64,000 bases of DNA from Antennarius striatus (lineage: Eukaryota; Chordata; Actinopteri; Lophiiformes; Antennariidae): NCBI RefSeq assembly GCF_040054535.1, contig NC_090777.1, positions 12,373,001 to 12,437,000 on the forward strand. Direction: 5' to 3'. The notes below the pieces were generated by a model that worked only from the letters and a program-made list of their open reading frames with translations, was not told where the DNA came from and did no database searches. Shown here one piece after another: positions 11,501-20,383 of this stretch (positions are counted from its first letter, which is position 1; the number at the start of each line of letters is the position of its first letter). A program made the position numbers and the translations under genes.

Positions 11501-14500
11501 GATTTATGGTATAACAGAGAAACAAACATATTTGTAATGTTATTTAACATTAAGAAGTAGTTTATTTTACATTACACTAAGTTAAATTTAGTTACATTAA
11601 TTAGTTACATCTGGCCCTTTGAGGACAGCCATTATGCTGCTGTGGCCCTCGATAAAAATGAGTTTGACATCCCAGTCCTAACTCCTTCCTTTTCTTTCCA
11701 GTTGACAGCGTACTGGATCCAGACAACCGGGTTCATATGACCGTGGAGGAGCAGCTGAAGGAGTTGTTAGAAAAGCTGGACTTTGTCACATCCATGCGAT
11801 GCAGTGGCGCCAGAACCCGACGCATGCGGCTGCTTCGTCGAGAGATCAACAGCATACGCTACAGGCAGGGCCAACACCTGCGCCACAGCTTTCACAACGG
11901 ACACCTGAAAGAAGACGAGGACGAGGACGGCGATGATGAGGAAGAGGACGACAAAGATGTCAAAGCAGAAAATGAGCCTTCGTGTTTGGACAAAGGTGTG
12001 TGATGGAAGTCGCCAAACGTTTCAACAGTATGAAGTTGCCAATGCATGAACCTTTACAAGCCTATTTAATTCAATGAGACCAGTTTTAAAAATGAGCTAA
12101 CAGAACATTGTCCTCAGGTAATTGAGCCAGGGTCCCCCCCACGCACCAAACCCCAACCACCCCACTGTCTCCAATCTAGTAAGTAGGGGCCCACAGAGTC
12201 TCGTTAGCCATGGCTGCCTCACAACTCCTCTCTTTCCCAGTGCCCTCTATGTCTGCACCTCTTCTATACATCACTCTCATGGACTCACCACTCTCCATCG
12301 GCCACATAGTCATACCATATCATCCCACTTCTGACCACAGGCTAATCCAGACAGCCTCTGCCATAGAGGAGGGGGGCGGAGCTCCTGTGATCTGTGTCCA
12401 TTGAGTCATAAAATAGCTGCTATGTTGCTGGGGTACAGTTGTACACCACTAGTCTCGAAGTCCTTCATATCTCAAGAAATACCTCCGATCTCTTGGACGT
12501 GGTTAGGGTGTTTAGAGTGAATTCATTATGAAGTGACACCATGTTGAGTATTACACCACCACATCACACTACATACTAAATGGGAATTCATTTCAAATCA
12601 GTGCTGAGTGCAAATTAAGTGAAAATTTTCTCCTTTTATCTTCCAGAAGACCTCAAATTCACCTCACCCCCAACACTGGAACCTACAGGGCTGGCTCCTT
12701 CACCACGCCAGGGGGACGCACCTCTGGAGCCCCCCACCCTGAGGCCGATCACAGGGGAGCCCCAGTCCCCCAGCTGGCCCTGCAAACGTCTAAAGCTGGA
12801 CAGTGACCTCTCAGATAGCCCAGCAGAGAACATTAATTGCACTAAAGCACTGGAGCGACCAGCGTTTCCACCTCCCGTTTTGCACAGTGAAGGACAGGTG
12901 GATGCAAACGGCCTGCCAGAGCTCAGCACCCCCCCACGGCCCACCACTGGAGGAGTCGGACGAAGAACCTCCGTTTTGTTCAAGAAGGCAAAAAATGGAG
13001 CCAAGCTTTTCAGAGAGAGAGACAGCCCCATTCTGAATGGAAAGGGGCTACAGGACGATAATGCAAGCAGTGCACCTACAGTAACCCCCCCTACAGGCAG
13101 CACCCCAGCCTCCACAGCCATAACCACACCAAACAAGACGCCACAGAGAAGCACAGGACCCCCAACGCTTAAAGAAAAATGGACCTCCAGTCAAGACGAG
13201 CCCTGTGAGATGACACCAAAACATGCACAGGAACATGGTGAGAAGCTCGGGGGGTTGTTTTGTTTTTTCCAGGGTTGGAGTCAGCACCTTTAGGGCACAC
13301 TGAGAACATTCAGGAGGATGTGTTCACCTAAATGTTGAATGTTCTCAGAAGTCAGAATGTTCTGACTTCATCTCATCAGTCATGATACAAACGAAGTCAT
13401 ACAGCACTAAAAAGGCTCATTTGTTAGTGGTGTGTCTTCTAGTTTGCTTCTACTGAACTTATCCTCAGCTCTAGTTGTGCTTTCAGGAAGTACAGTATTT
13501 TCAGCACTATAAGCCACACTTGGTTATAAGTGCACCTCCAATGAATGGCCTATTTTAAAACTGATTTCATAAATAAGGCACGCTGGACTATAAAGCGCAC
13601 CTTCAATGAATTGCTTTTGACAGTCATTGATATTAACTCATTGGCTGCCAGTGTTTTTGTAGCGCTTGATCTCCTTCAGTGGACCACCTCCAGCGCTCCG
13701 GACATTTATGGGTATTTTCTTTCTGTTCTGACCGATTACAAGACGCTTCCCTCAGAGTGACGCCCTGTTTGTTAGTGGGTGCGCACTGACATACAGAAAC
13801 TTTGTTGCATCATAAGCTGCCGCAGCTTATTCTTTTTGCTCTGTTCACCGTCCTCCCTTCCGTAACTGGATCAGACATCATGACACTAAATTCCATGATT
13901 TATATACCTGATATTCACTGACAAGCGTCGCCAGAAGCCTTTGTCATAAAAATGGAATTGTTGTCTATAGACGTCACTGGCAGCCAGTGATTAAAACATT
14001 TTCTGTCCAGTTTTATTCTTCAGTCATGTTTTTCAGCATCGATTCTGCTCAGATTCTTCTCGTTTTCTTTCAGGACTGACCAATGGCTTCAATACGCACC
14101 AAGACTGTGGGTCTGACACTGAATACCGGTCTTGTCCAGTTCTACACAAAGAAATGTAAAATAGAGTTGTCTTCTGTCGGTGCTGGTTTGACTGTAGTAA
14201 TTACTGGCAACAGGCTGACGGTACTGTACCATGTCCTCTCTCACAGCAGCTCACCTCCCAAGCGAAGCCTTGGGAAACCAGCTCTTTCCAAAGTTCCTTT
14301 CCTGGAGATACACAATGGAGGCTTGGATTACACTGGTGATCATTTTTTGTCTACTTTTTTATTGCTGACAAATGTTTGAGTATTTAAATCTTTAGTATGC
14401 AGTAAGCAGAATGTCTGCAGTAATTTTCTCTATTTTCTTTGTATACATAAAATGACGACGTCTGCTGCTTTTTTGTCTTCCAGGCAACAGCAGCCAAACG

Positions 14501-15326
14501 TCTGAAGATGAGACCGAGCTGGAGCCTCTTGAGCTGGTCTGGGCCAAGTGTCGTGGATATCCCTCCTATCCCGCCCTGGTAATCCCTTTTTCTATCTAAT
14601 ATAAATGAAATGGGACAGGTGCTGAGACAGCTTTCAGCAAAGCACATTTGAAAGCATTTCAATGTGTGAGTTCTAATGTGATGTTATAGGGCATCTGTCT
14701 GCCAGGTAGTACAGTCAGGTTTTCCATTATAGACCGACCGTATATTCCTTCCAGATCATAGACCCTGAGATGCCCGAGGAGGGCCTGCTACACAACGGGG
14801 TGCCCATCCCCGTTCCGCCCAAAGATGTCCTGCACTTGGGGGAACAGAGGCAGGAAGAGGCCAACGTGAGGCTGTACCTGGTGCTGTTCTTTGACAACAA
14901 GCGGACGTGGTGAGGGTCAAATGGACACGTTGGACAGGCCCACATGGACATGTTTTGGTTCAGCGCTTTTTAGATGGATGAACTGTATGCTAGAGATAAC
15001 TACTACATTATTTTTCCCTGAAATTAAAAATATACATGCCTTTTCTTTATTCGCAGACAATTCATTTATATACAGCCCTATGCTAATTGGAACACATAGA
15101 TTCATACATAAAAGCTGTAACTCTCCAAATCTGTGTTTGCAGGCAGTGGCTCCCTCGTGATAAGGTGACGCCCCTGGGTATCGACGACACAGCGGACAAA
15201 CTGCGCATAATGGAGGGTCGCAAGTCCAGCATCCGCAAGTCTGTGCAGGTGGCGTACGACCGGGCCATGATCCACCAGAGCCGCGTCAGCCACAGTCAGG
15301 GCTTTGTGGTCTCCAACTACCTGTAG
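4068..15326 (+). CDS. brpf3: BRPF3: PHD-bromodomain-PWWP scaffold of MYST acetyltransferase complexes
   Basis: Nuclear scaffold that links a MYST acetyltransferase (KAT7/HBO1, also KAT6) to ING and MEAF6 and targets histone H3 acetylation. Coding exons: 4044-5584 (ATG at 4068), 7049-7205, 7367-7498, 7966-8094, 9677-9989, 11702-11995, 12647-13237, 14074-14128, 14247-14335, 14484-14578, 14755-14909, 15143-15326. They sum to 3711 nt (1236 codons plus stop), in frame throughout; human BRPF3 is about 1205. The start gives MRKPRRKG, the family N-terminus; an in-frame ATG at 4029 lies before the acceptor and is intronic. The N-terminal C2H2 finger of BRPF1 is absent. Domains: enhancer-binding N-terminus (about 25-75), PHD1 (about 259-309), extended PHD (about 313-430), bromodomain (about 610-715), PWWP (about 1105-1190). 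BRD1 is less likely: its C-terminus is different. Confidence 0.93.
7049..7498 (+). CDS. brpf3: brpf3 exons 3-4: linker between PHD and bromodomain
   Basis: Exon 3 is 7049-7205 and exon 4 is 7367-7498. They encode the conserved basic helix region [20 protein letters not shown] and [20 protein letters not shown], which in BRPF proteins lies between the second PHD finger and the bromodomain. The split codon across intron 2 (AG|G, Arg) restores the family sequence exactly. Confidence 0.9.
7966..9989 (+). CDS. brpf3: brpf3 exons 5-6: bromodomain
   Basis: Exon 5 (7966-8094) and exon 6 (9677-9989) encode the acetyl-lysine reader: [16 protein letters not shown] (helix Z), [20 protein letters not shown] (ZA loop), [13 protein letters not shown], then [15 protein letters not shown], where the Asn after Tyr is the expected acetyl-lysine anchor. 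The intron between them (8095-9676) carries the hAT fragment described separately. Confidence 0.92.
8240..9560 (-). mobile_element. Degenerate hAT-type DNA transposon in brpf3 intron 5
   Basis: The intron between the two bromodomain exons holds a transposase relic (see 9015-9230). A flanking stretch near 8270-8400 (CCAACATTCCCTCTAA and following) resembles ends of fish hAT elements. The outer limits are approximate; no target-site duplication was found. Confidence 0.45.
9015..9230 (-). pseudogene. hAT transposase C-terminal fragment
   Basis: A 71-codon stretch reads [20 protein letters not shown] then [13 protein letters not shown]. The order CERxFS-xMNxIKTxxRN is the hallmark of the hAT family C-terminal dimerisation domain. 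No upstream catalytic RNase H-like part can be read in frame, so this is a remnant. It has no start codon of its own (the frame opens at a GTG) and lies antisense to brpf3. Confidence 0.6.
10846..10911. repeat. Two abutting perfect inverted repeats
   Basis: Arms 10846-10859 and 10865-10878 (GCAATCCAAATCCC and its exact reverse complement, 14 bp, 5-base loop) are followed by arms 10877-10887 and 10901-10911 (GCTGTCTACCC and its reverse complement, 11 bp, 13-base loop). The two hairpins share two bases. They lie in brpf3 intron 6. Confidence 0.9.
11208..11671. mobile_element. hAT-like MITE, copy 1 (paired with 53450-53957)
   Basis: Begins near GTGTCAAAGTCAAGGCCCGG and ends GATAAAAATGAGTTTGACATC. 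Ends are imperfect inverted repeats built on TGTCAAACTCA, and CCCGGGGGCC and TCTGGCCCTTTGAGGACAGC blocks are typical of hAT-Charlie-type elements. The copy at 53450-53957 matches over nearly the full length. No coding capacity. Confidence 0.65.
11702..13237 (+). CDS. brpf3: brpf3 exons 7-8: ING/MEAF6-binding and acidic/proline-rich region
   Basis: Exon 7 (11702-11995) has the basic helix [16 protein letters not shown] and an acidic stretch ([17 protein letters not shown]). Exon 8 (12647-13237) starts with PPTLEPTG and contains [16 protein letters not shown], both conserved in BRPF3. The remainder is low-complexity Pro/Ser/Thr-rich. Intron 7 (11996-12646) shows no recognisable feature. Confidence 0.88.
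13490..13636 (+). repeat. Interspersed repeat with internal CTATAA-GCGCACC units
   Basis: Contains GCACTATAAGCCACACTTGG and then GGACTATAAAGCGCACCTTC, a unit that recurs in reverse at 49865-49985. This is a dispersed vertebrate repeat of unassigned class. It is directly abutted by the piggyBac-like MITE at 13637. Confidence 0.55.
13637..13990. mobile_element. piggyBac-like MITE flanked by TTAA
   Basis: TTAA at 13633-13636 and 13991-13994 flanks a 354-base element. Terminal inverted repeats are CTCATTGGCTGCCAGTG and CACTGGCAGCCAGTGA (16 bp, one mismatch). TTAA duplication is the piggyBac hallmark. A diverged second copy lies at 58255-58608. No ORF inside resembles a transposase. Confidence 0.7.
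14074..14335 (+). CDS. brpf3: brpf3 exons 9-10: small linker exons before PWWP
   Basis: Exon 9 (14074-14128, 55 nt) encodes [18 protein letters not shown]. Exon 10 (14247-14335, 89 nt) encodes [20 protein letters not shown], conserved in BRPF3. Reading through 14129-14246 would hit a stop, so a short intron is required. The donor at 14129 (ACCG|GTCTTG) is weak but is the natural GT that keeps phase with the acceptor CTCTCTCACAG at 14246. Exon 9's donor is the least certain junction in this gene. Confidence 0.72.
14484..15326 (+). CDS. brpf3: brpf3 exons 11-13: PWWP domain and C-terminus
   Basis: Exons 14484-14578, 14755-14909 and 15143-15326. The PWWP reader of H3K36me3 is recognisable from [20 protein letters not shown] through [15 protein letters not shown] to [20 protein letters not shown]. 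The aromatic core motif is YPSYPAL, the BRPF variant of PWWP. The protein ends with FVVSNYL, stop TAG 15324-15326; human BRPF3 ends with FVTSSYL. Confidence 0.92.
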
Positions 15327-16072
15327 AGGGTGGTGCTGGGGCAGCCGGTGGAGAGCTGCTGCCAGCTGGATCTGTGTTCACTCTGGTCTGAAGAGTCGGT
15401 TGTGCGGCCTCTGCCCCAGGATTGGACTTTATTAGCAAACCACTATTGTCTCAGACAGAGCAGAGTCATTTTGTTCAAGCCATCGCTGTAGACGTGAAGC
15501 TCCAGGCGTGGCTGATGTTACCCTTTACTTCACATGATGCTGCAGTGGATAGGTGTTAATACCGTGTTGAGGGTGTATCGAGGAACCTGCGTCCTCTGTG
15601 GGTCTGTTGAAGCTGTCTGCCTGGATCATATGTAAAGAACTTTACCCTTTATTTTTTATGATGCTACTGCCAAGGATTGAAATAGTCAGAAAACAGATTT
15701 GACATATTTATATACCCCAAAAGACATATGAATGGGATAACTGCCATCTTTTATACAATAGCTTTTTACAATTTAATCTTTTACAAAGACACTTGTATAT
15801 TATTAATGCACACGTGTATATATGTATGTGTATTATCAAATCTGTTTTAATTTAATGTTGCTGTTTTAAAATGCGTATTTCAATCAACCCACAAGGGTTA
15901 AAGTGAGGCTGTGTATATTTGTGGAGATGAATAGTTCCTGACTTGCTGCAGTATACTTGTCATTGATGTAATTTCATTGTGCTTCACGTGCAATGATCCA
16001 TATTCTTTATATTTGAATTCTCTTTTGATACAGAGAAATAATTTATTTATGGAAGAAAACTATAGAAATAAA
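15327..16072 (+). terminator. brpf3: brpf3 3' UTR and polyadenylation signal
   Basis: About 740 bases of 3' UTR end in AATAAA at 16067-16072, followed by GTTATATTGG. The A/T-rich region 15700-16060 has several ATTTA motifs (for example near 15700 and 16035), which may shorten mRNA half-life. The convergent nr1h5 signal lies only about 160 bases further on. Confidence 0.7.
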
Positions 16073-16231
16073 GTTATATTGGTTAAAGTTGAGAATGAAA
16101 TCTTATTTAAACAAATGGAGTGAGTTTTAAGGAACATGCAGCCAACATTTTAGGTGAATCCATATTTGATTGATGATTTTACTTCAGAACAATACTGTCA
16201 TTCCCTGTCGACCCCCGCCCCCCCGGAAGCT

Positions 16232-16237
16232 TTTATT
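16232..16237 (-). terminator. Candidate nr1h5 polyadenylation signal
   Basis: On the minus strand AATAAA is read at 16237-16232, about 590 bases after the nr1h5 stop codon. It is the first clear hexamer downstream and lies tail to tail with the brpf3 signal. Confidence 0.5.
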
Positions 16238-16825
16238 TATTATTGAGAGCCCGCTTTTAATGAATTGGAAAAATAATACACTTTTTATAAGCTTGTACTA
16301 CTTACATATTTCGCCTGTTAAAATATTTTGTCTGAACCAGTATTTCCAGTTTTAGGGAAACAAATGTTCTATTAAAAAACCTTTTGGGATATTTCACAGC
16401 AGTTTGTGTTCTTTCCTTTAACACTGGCTACCAGGGTGGTGAAAGTAAATACAATATAGTCCCCACTTTCAGTCAAGGTTGTTTCTCCTGACACTCCAGG
16501 TAATTCAGTCTCTGTTTAATAATAGGAATAGTAAACATAATAAAAAGTTTGAAGTATACACGTCAGCCGTTTGAAACAGTTATAAAAGACCTATAAAATT
16601 TCTTGTCCATGAACAAACTTCAGTCCGAAGAGAAGCTAAAATTCAATATTGTAATGGCTGAATGAACTGAAGTCAGCTGAGATCAAGTAGTAAGCATGTG
16701 GTGAAACCTTTGTATTTGAATAATTGTGTTTCAGAAATTTCCCAGCTTATACATCCAGTCCTGAAATGCAAATTAGAAACTGCCTTGAAATTCTGGTGAA
16801 TTTGCACCATTTCCTGTGAGTCCTG

Positions 16826-19800
16826 TCAGAATCCATGCTGCTGCCTTGTCAGAAGAAGATAGTTGTGATGGAGGGTTCGCAGCTCTGTCAGTCTGCCCAG
16901 CAGGCGGCCAAAACGCTGTGGTCCCCCCCGCGCAGCTCCGGCCTGGGCCCCACACACTCTGGATAGCAGGTCAAGAATCAGTTCTTGCATTTTCTCAACA
17001 CAGCTGGCTGCCTGCAGGGATGCACGATCTACAGGAGGGGAACAGACAGATTAACATCACTAAAACACACACTTCCTGCTTTTAACTAGCCTCATAGGAG
17101 CCTTCTACTAGATCATCACTATACACTGGTGAAATCAAACTAAAAAAAATCTACAGTAGAACTCAGAGCTACGTTTAAGACACTCTACAATTGACCAAGT
17201 TCACAATGTGAGCGGTAGAAGCATGACAATCATTGTCAAACATGGATCGACCCCCACCGACCCGCTGACGATGGGGATGTGCTCAAGAGGACTTCAAACA
17301 CTTCTTCCATCATCAATACAGGATCTTGGGTGGGAAAGCTAGTCTGACATCGCATGAACTTATCAAAACAATGACACATAGAATATATGCTATAAACAAT
17401 ACTATAAGTAGTTCAATAAAATATTTGTCATTTCTCTGCCCAGGCAGTGTATGTCTGTGTGTTTATATCATGGACTTGGAAGTTGGCAAACGGATGGTAG
17501 TGTAGACACTATTACCTACAGTCGCTGTAATGCCTGAAACAAAGCATGAAACTGCAGACCATGTGGGGCTCGATCAAGTCCGTAGTTGGAGAAAGATCAA
17601 CTCAGCCATTCATTTGTTTAGTTAAATAGAGCAACTCAATGGGACTCAGATCACAAAATAATAACTGATTAATTGCAGATTTAGCTCCAAATTTTGTTGA
17701 TTTCTCTGATAGCAACTGAACCTCCCCCTTCCATCACAATCAATCAAAAATAGTTTATGTGTAATGGTCCAAAAAGGCTCTATTGCAAATAGTGTTCCTC
17801 ATCAAATGCCCATCCTTTCTACCCAGGTTCACAAAACTCCATCAGTCATTATAGAACACACAAACCAAATCCATGGGAAATGGAGGTCCCATGTCCTGAC
17901 AGCTGATATTATTTCTTCATATAAAAGAGAACGCCTAGATTCCTGGTGTGACCTGAGCAGAGCACAGCTGTAGCCGTCAGCAGAGTGTATTCAGCCTCCG
18001 ACAGTTGCAGGGTTGCCATGCTGTGGAAGAAGTTGAGCGCCAATCCACAAAGGTCCTGACTGCACCCTGTTCACAGGACAAACAGTGATGTAACTTCACC
18101 TTTTTGTTTACAGGTTTAAAATCCCCCCCCAAAAAAATTCTGACTGCATGTATGACTGGATTCACCTGAGTTGACCAACATCCTAGTGTGGAGACTATCC
18201 TTTGACTCGACAGTTCTCAACCAGCTGTGTGTTGACATATTGAAAAGTTGCTTGTCTGATAAAGGAAAAAAAATAAAGATTGGATGGAAGTCATGTGGAC
18301 TGACAGATGTGTCTGTATGTGAACTAACCTGGACTGGGGTCTGTTGGGTTGTGAGAGAAGTACTGAGCTGAGATCAGGAACATTACCTCCAGAGAAGAGA
18401 CGGACAAGAGAGAGGTCTGCTCTGAAAAATCCAGCAGGTCAAAACCTGTCAGGGGAAAATTTAAATATTTGATGTATTTTGATGAAGTTCTAGATAAAAC
18501 CTTTGTTATCATTTTATAATAAAGCTGCGACAATGTCTGTTGTACATCTATACAATCTATGTCCTGAAGCATATTGACTTAAATTGTTAATAATTAAGCT
18601 CTCCCTTTGGAAAGTAAATTCAAAACCTAACAAGGTCAGTTTTGGGTGCATATAGACCTCCGAGGGAAAATTCTGTCCGGGATAACGGTATGACAAGAAT
18701 CAGACAGATCCCCCCTTGGTTGTTGATCATATCTAATACAATTAAAACTGGTTTCTGCCCTCTATAAAATGAGCTTGTTATTAAATTAACTCCTTTCAAT
18801 ATAATAAGACAATAATGAGTTCATCAAACTGACAGAATTCATCAGAGTTGCTCAAGTCAATACCTTCTTGTTCTGTGCTATAGACAGAATCAAAAACATC
18901 AGCGAGCCACACGGTTGCACAGGATATACCAGTTGATTTATTTTGAAGTATACTTATAGGTTGGTGTGTTAGCATAGTTGTTTACAGGAGCCCCCTCTCA
19001 CAATGAGGTATGACATCAGCACATAGCAGCCCCGCCTGCCTTTAACTCCTTTAAATGATCAAATATTTTTTGAAAATTTTCACTTTATTGGATTCTATTT
19101 GTTCCCAAACTAAAAGAGTAGATTTTAGATTACAGATTTGCAAGCCTACTGTATATAGATATATTTTATGTGTATTACCTGGCACTGTCCTGACAAAGTG
19201 AAGCAGTTTTTGCAGGTGGGGTGATACAGACACGCTCTCCTCTTCTTCTGTGTATGGCCACTCAAACAACTGAGCAGATAACAGACCACATGGTGAGGGC
19301 CAGTTAAGAATTAAATGTTTCTGGAAGAACAACTGGTTTCTCATACTGATACCTACCCGGCAGTAGCTGCTGTCCTGTGCTCTGTACAGTCGATGGGCCT
19401 CCACCATCCTGTCCACTATGTACTTCTGTTCTCGGGTTAAGCTAACAGACAAAGCCTGGAACAGATAGACGTTAAGACAAAGGAAAGAAAGCATGAAGAG
19501 TATGAAACAACATATCAAATGTACAAGTTAAAAAGAGAAATAATAGGACAAATATCACAAGGTCACTTGACTAACCATTAATGTAACCAGTAAGACAATC
19601 AATCACCCAATAAACCCAGTGATCCAACCACTGGAACTTTGCAATCCAAAAAGACCGGTTTGCTTATTTTGAACATTTCCAAAAGCAGAGGGGGGGGGGC
19701 AGAGTGTTCAGTTATCAAGCTTCTTTAATGTGGACTCAGTTGCTTGATTCAGTTTGTGAGGTAGGCCCCTTCTCCACATGCAAGAGTAGACTGAAGACTT

Positions 19801-20383
19801 CCGTTTGTAATAAAGCTACCGTTAATCCATTCAGTAGCTGTGCTGTCACAGACCTAGCCTGCTATGAGAGTCCATTCTCTCTCCCTCACTCTGTTTTGTC
19901 TCTCTCCCTACCTCTGTCCTTGGATTTGTCTCTCTTGCTGTCATTGTCCTTCTCTCTCTCTTTTTCCACTCAACCGGTCAAGGCAGGTGGCCAACCACGA
20001 AGAGTGTAATGTTCTGCTCATGGTTTCTGCCTGTTGAAAGGAATTATTTTCCTTGTCTCAGTTGCTAAAGTGCCTAGTCATAGGACAAGTTGGGTTCTAT
20101 AAGAGCAGGTCTTTTCCTGGTCTATCTGTAAAGTGCCTTGATATAAGTTTTAGTTGTAGTCTGTTCCTGTAGAAATAGAATTGATTGATTTTAATTAAAT
20201 TGAATCCCCCCTAGGTAATAATCCAATCAATAAAAGGCGGATTTAGATCTTCTATTACCTGTCCAGGCTGTCTGCTGCTAGATGTGACCCTCCTGCTGTC
20301 TGTGGTCTCCTCTTCGACATGGCCTCTACCTTTGCCTCCTTTCCTTAGTCGTTTGGACTGGCACTGAACTTCAGTCAAAAGGC
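16826..20383 (-). CDS. nr1h5: nr1h5 exons 4-9: hinge and ligand-binding domain
   Basis: Exons 20259-20383, 19357-19455, 19179-19269, 18329-18445, 17953-18066, 16826-17028. LBD landmarks: [20 protein letters not shown] (helix 1), [20 protein letters not shown] (helices 3-4, the FXR signature but with changed basic residues), [12 protein letters not shown] (helix 5), [16 protein letters not shown] (helix 8), [17 protein letters not shown] (helices 10/11). Stop TGA at 16826-16828. The homopolymer of seven G in the last exon (minus strand) was rechecked: it keeps the family frame, so the early end is not an obvious one-base shift. Confidence 0.85.

Noticed and set aside
12636..13154. 172-codon ORF antisense to brpf3 exon 8
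   Set aside because: Shadow of a GC-rich coding exon on the opposite strand; the plus-strand frame has clear BRPF3 similarity and correct splice sites.
16140..16185. Minus-strand IINQIW as a possible distant AF-2 helix for nr1h5
   Set aside because: The motif lacks the required glutamate, has no good splice acceptor nearby, and lies beyond the likely nr1h5 polyadenylation signal.
16826..17028. Apparent one-base frameshift in the last nr1h5 exon explaining the missing AF-2
   Set aside because: On recount the homopolymer has seven bases and the family frame ([15 protein letters not shown]) continues correctly; the other frames past the stop do not contain an AF-2 motif.
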